From: Pseudomonadota bacterium
GTDB taxonomy: Bacteria; Pseudomonadota; Gammaproteobacteria; Burkholderiales; Burkholderiaceae_C
Length of the DNA: 7,738 nt
Assembly (NCBI GenBank): GCA_023410975.1
Contig: JAEYPG010000338.1
Coordinates: 1-7,738, forward strand
Direction: 5' to 3'
In this document: positions 6,590-7,738 of the stretch, in pieces
Position numbering within the stretch: position 1 is the first letter of the stretch
How the letters are laid out: the number at the start of each line of letters is the position of its first letter
Position numbers and translations under genes: made by a program
The notes under the pieces: model-generated
Told to the model about the DNA's origin: nothing
The model's input: the letters and a program-made list of their open reading frames with translations, nothing else
Database searches by the model: none

Positions 6590-7738
6590 CCTCAACCCCA
6601 CGCTGAGCCCCGGCGACGTGGCCGAGGGCGTGCGGCGGCTGCGCCAGGCCGCCACGGTGCGCGAGCGCTGCGCCCACCTCACGCAGGCGGTGCGCGAGGG
6701 GCGCTCGGAGCATTTCCGGCTCGACGAATCCCGCCTCGACGAGGTGGCGCAGCGCATCGCGGCGCTGACCCGCGCGCGCTTCCCGGACGGGCGCGTCCCG
6801 CTGCACAGCCGCTGGCGACATTTCGAAGCCGGCGGCGTGAACCGGCTGGCCGAGGTGGATGCCAAGCTTGCCGGCCACGGCCAGGTGGCGCGGGCACGCG
6901 CGCATATCGAGCTGGTGTTCATCAGCGTGCTGCTCGATGCCGGCGCCGGCGCGCAGTGGCAATACGTGGAGAAGGAAAGCGGCCAGACGTTCGCCCGCTC
7001 CGAGGGCCTGGGCGTGGCGAGCCTGCGCGGCTTCCTGGCCGGCGCCTTCTCCAGCGACATGGGCGACCCCTGCCGGGTAGACGCCAAGGCGCTGGCGCGC
7101 ATCGACGTGCCCACGCTGGCGGCGATCTTCCAGGTGCGCGAGGACAACCCGCTGCTGGGGCTGGAGGGCCGCGTCGCGCTGCTGCGCCGGCTGGCGCAGG
7201 CGCTGCGCGCGCAGGTCGAGACCTTCACGGCCGACGGGCGGCCCGGCCACCTCTTCGATGCGCTGACACACCACCACCACGCGCCGCGGCTGCACAACCA
7301 CCACGTGGTGCCGGGCAGCACGGCGCTGCACCACCAGGTGTCGGCGGCGCGGCTGCTGCAGGCGCTGCTGGACGCCTTCAGCGCCATCTGGCCCAGCGGG
7401 CAGCAGTTCATGGGCGTGCCGGTGGGCGACGCCTGGGCGCATCCGCTGGCCGGTGGCGAGGGGCCCAGCGCCGGCTGGGTGCCCTTCCACAAGCTCAGCC
7501 AGTGGCTGAGCTATTCGCTGGTCGAGCCTTTCCAGGCCGCGGGCGTGCAGATCACGGGGCTGGAGGAGCTCACCGGCCTGCCCGAGTACCGCAACGGCGG
7601 GCTGCTGCTCGATGCCGGCGTGATCCAGCCGCTGGACTCGGAGTTCGGCACCCGGCTGCGCGTTCCGGGCGAGCAGTGGGTGATCGAGTGGCGCGCGCTG
7701 ACCGTGACGCTGCTCGACGCCCTGTTGCCGCGCGTGCG
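6579..7738 (+). CDS. urc4: URC4/urg3 family (DUF1688) uracil catabolism protein, C-terminus beyond the edge
   Basis: An open frame of 386 codons continues past the right edge; family members are around 400 residues or slightly more, so only a short tail is probably missing. The protein is soluble, with no signal peptide or membrane segment. Recognisable family stretches are VNRLAEVDAKL (87-97), FISVLLDAGAGAQWQYVEKE (114-133), TFARSEGLGVASLRGFLAGA (137-156), the AGWVPFHKLSQWLSYSL region (298-314) and GLPEYRNGGLLLDAGVI (333-349). URC4 is required together with URC1 for uracil breakdown in Lachancea kluyveri and is the counterpart of S. pombe urg3. Its chemistry is not firmly settled; action on the ring-opened ureido-ribose intermediate made by URC1 has been proposed. 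A striking His cluster (10 His within residues 231-252) could bind metal or be a lineage-specific insert. The proposed TTG start overlaps URC1 by 11 bases. Placement directly after URC1 is the main support for the pathway call. Confidence 0.88.

Overview
The window is a very GC-rich (roughly 70%), tightly packed bacterial chromosome segment with strongly G/C-biased third codon positions. The PurB fragment and overall codon style suggest a betaproteobacterium of the Burkholderiales, most likely Comamonadaceae-like. This taxonomic call is an inference from protein style, not a search result.

Layout. The left edge (1-501, minus strand) holds the N-terminal 167 codons of adenylosuccinate lyase (purB), reading out of the window. 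A 193-base divergent intergenic region (502-694) follows. It carries a TACAAT -10-like element for purB and, facing the other way, a sequence with exact -24/-12 spacing for a sigma-54 promoter. From 695 to the right edge all six genes are on the plus strand with gaps of 30 bases or overlaps, so they look like one operon: a BMP/PnrA-family periplasmic binding protein (695-1687), a double-domain ABC ATPase (1718-3319), two membrane permeases (3309-4364 and 4361-5287), a GTP-cyclohydrolase-II-like protein of the URC1/urg1 type (5318-6589), and a URC4/urg3 (DUF1688) protein (6579 to the edge, C-terminus missing).

How the genes may work together. URC1 and URC4 are the two signature proteins of the URC (uracil catabolism) pathway, first defined genetically in the yeast Lachancea kluyveri and matched by the uracil-regulatable urg1/urg3 genes of Schizosaccharomyces pombe. 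In that scheme uracil is first converted to its ribotide by a uracil phosphoribosyltransferase (URC6/urg2); URC1 and URC4 then open and dismantle the pyrimidine ring. The four-gene importer upstream belongs to the class that takes up nucleosides (B. subtilis NupNOPQ, Lactococcus BmpA-NupABC). The operon therefore reads as 'import a pyrimidine nucleoside or base, then degrade it for nitrogen and carbon'. The possible sigma-54 promoter would fit nitrogen-limitation control. The transporter substrate, the exact URC1 and URC4 reactions and the regulation are inferences.

Main points for a second look: the transporter-URC1-URC4 linkage; a URC1 that keeps the zinc and catalytic residues of GTP cyclohydrolase II but has lost the guanine-recognition TNNPKK motif and gained a ~225-residue N-terminal domain; a histidine cluster in URC4; a TTG start for URC4 overlapping URC1; the sigma-54-like promoter; and a T-rich serine-codon run just ahead of the first permease start.
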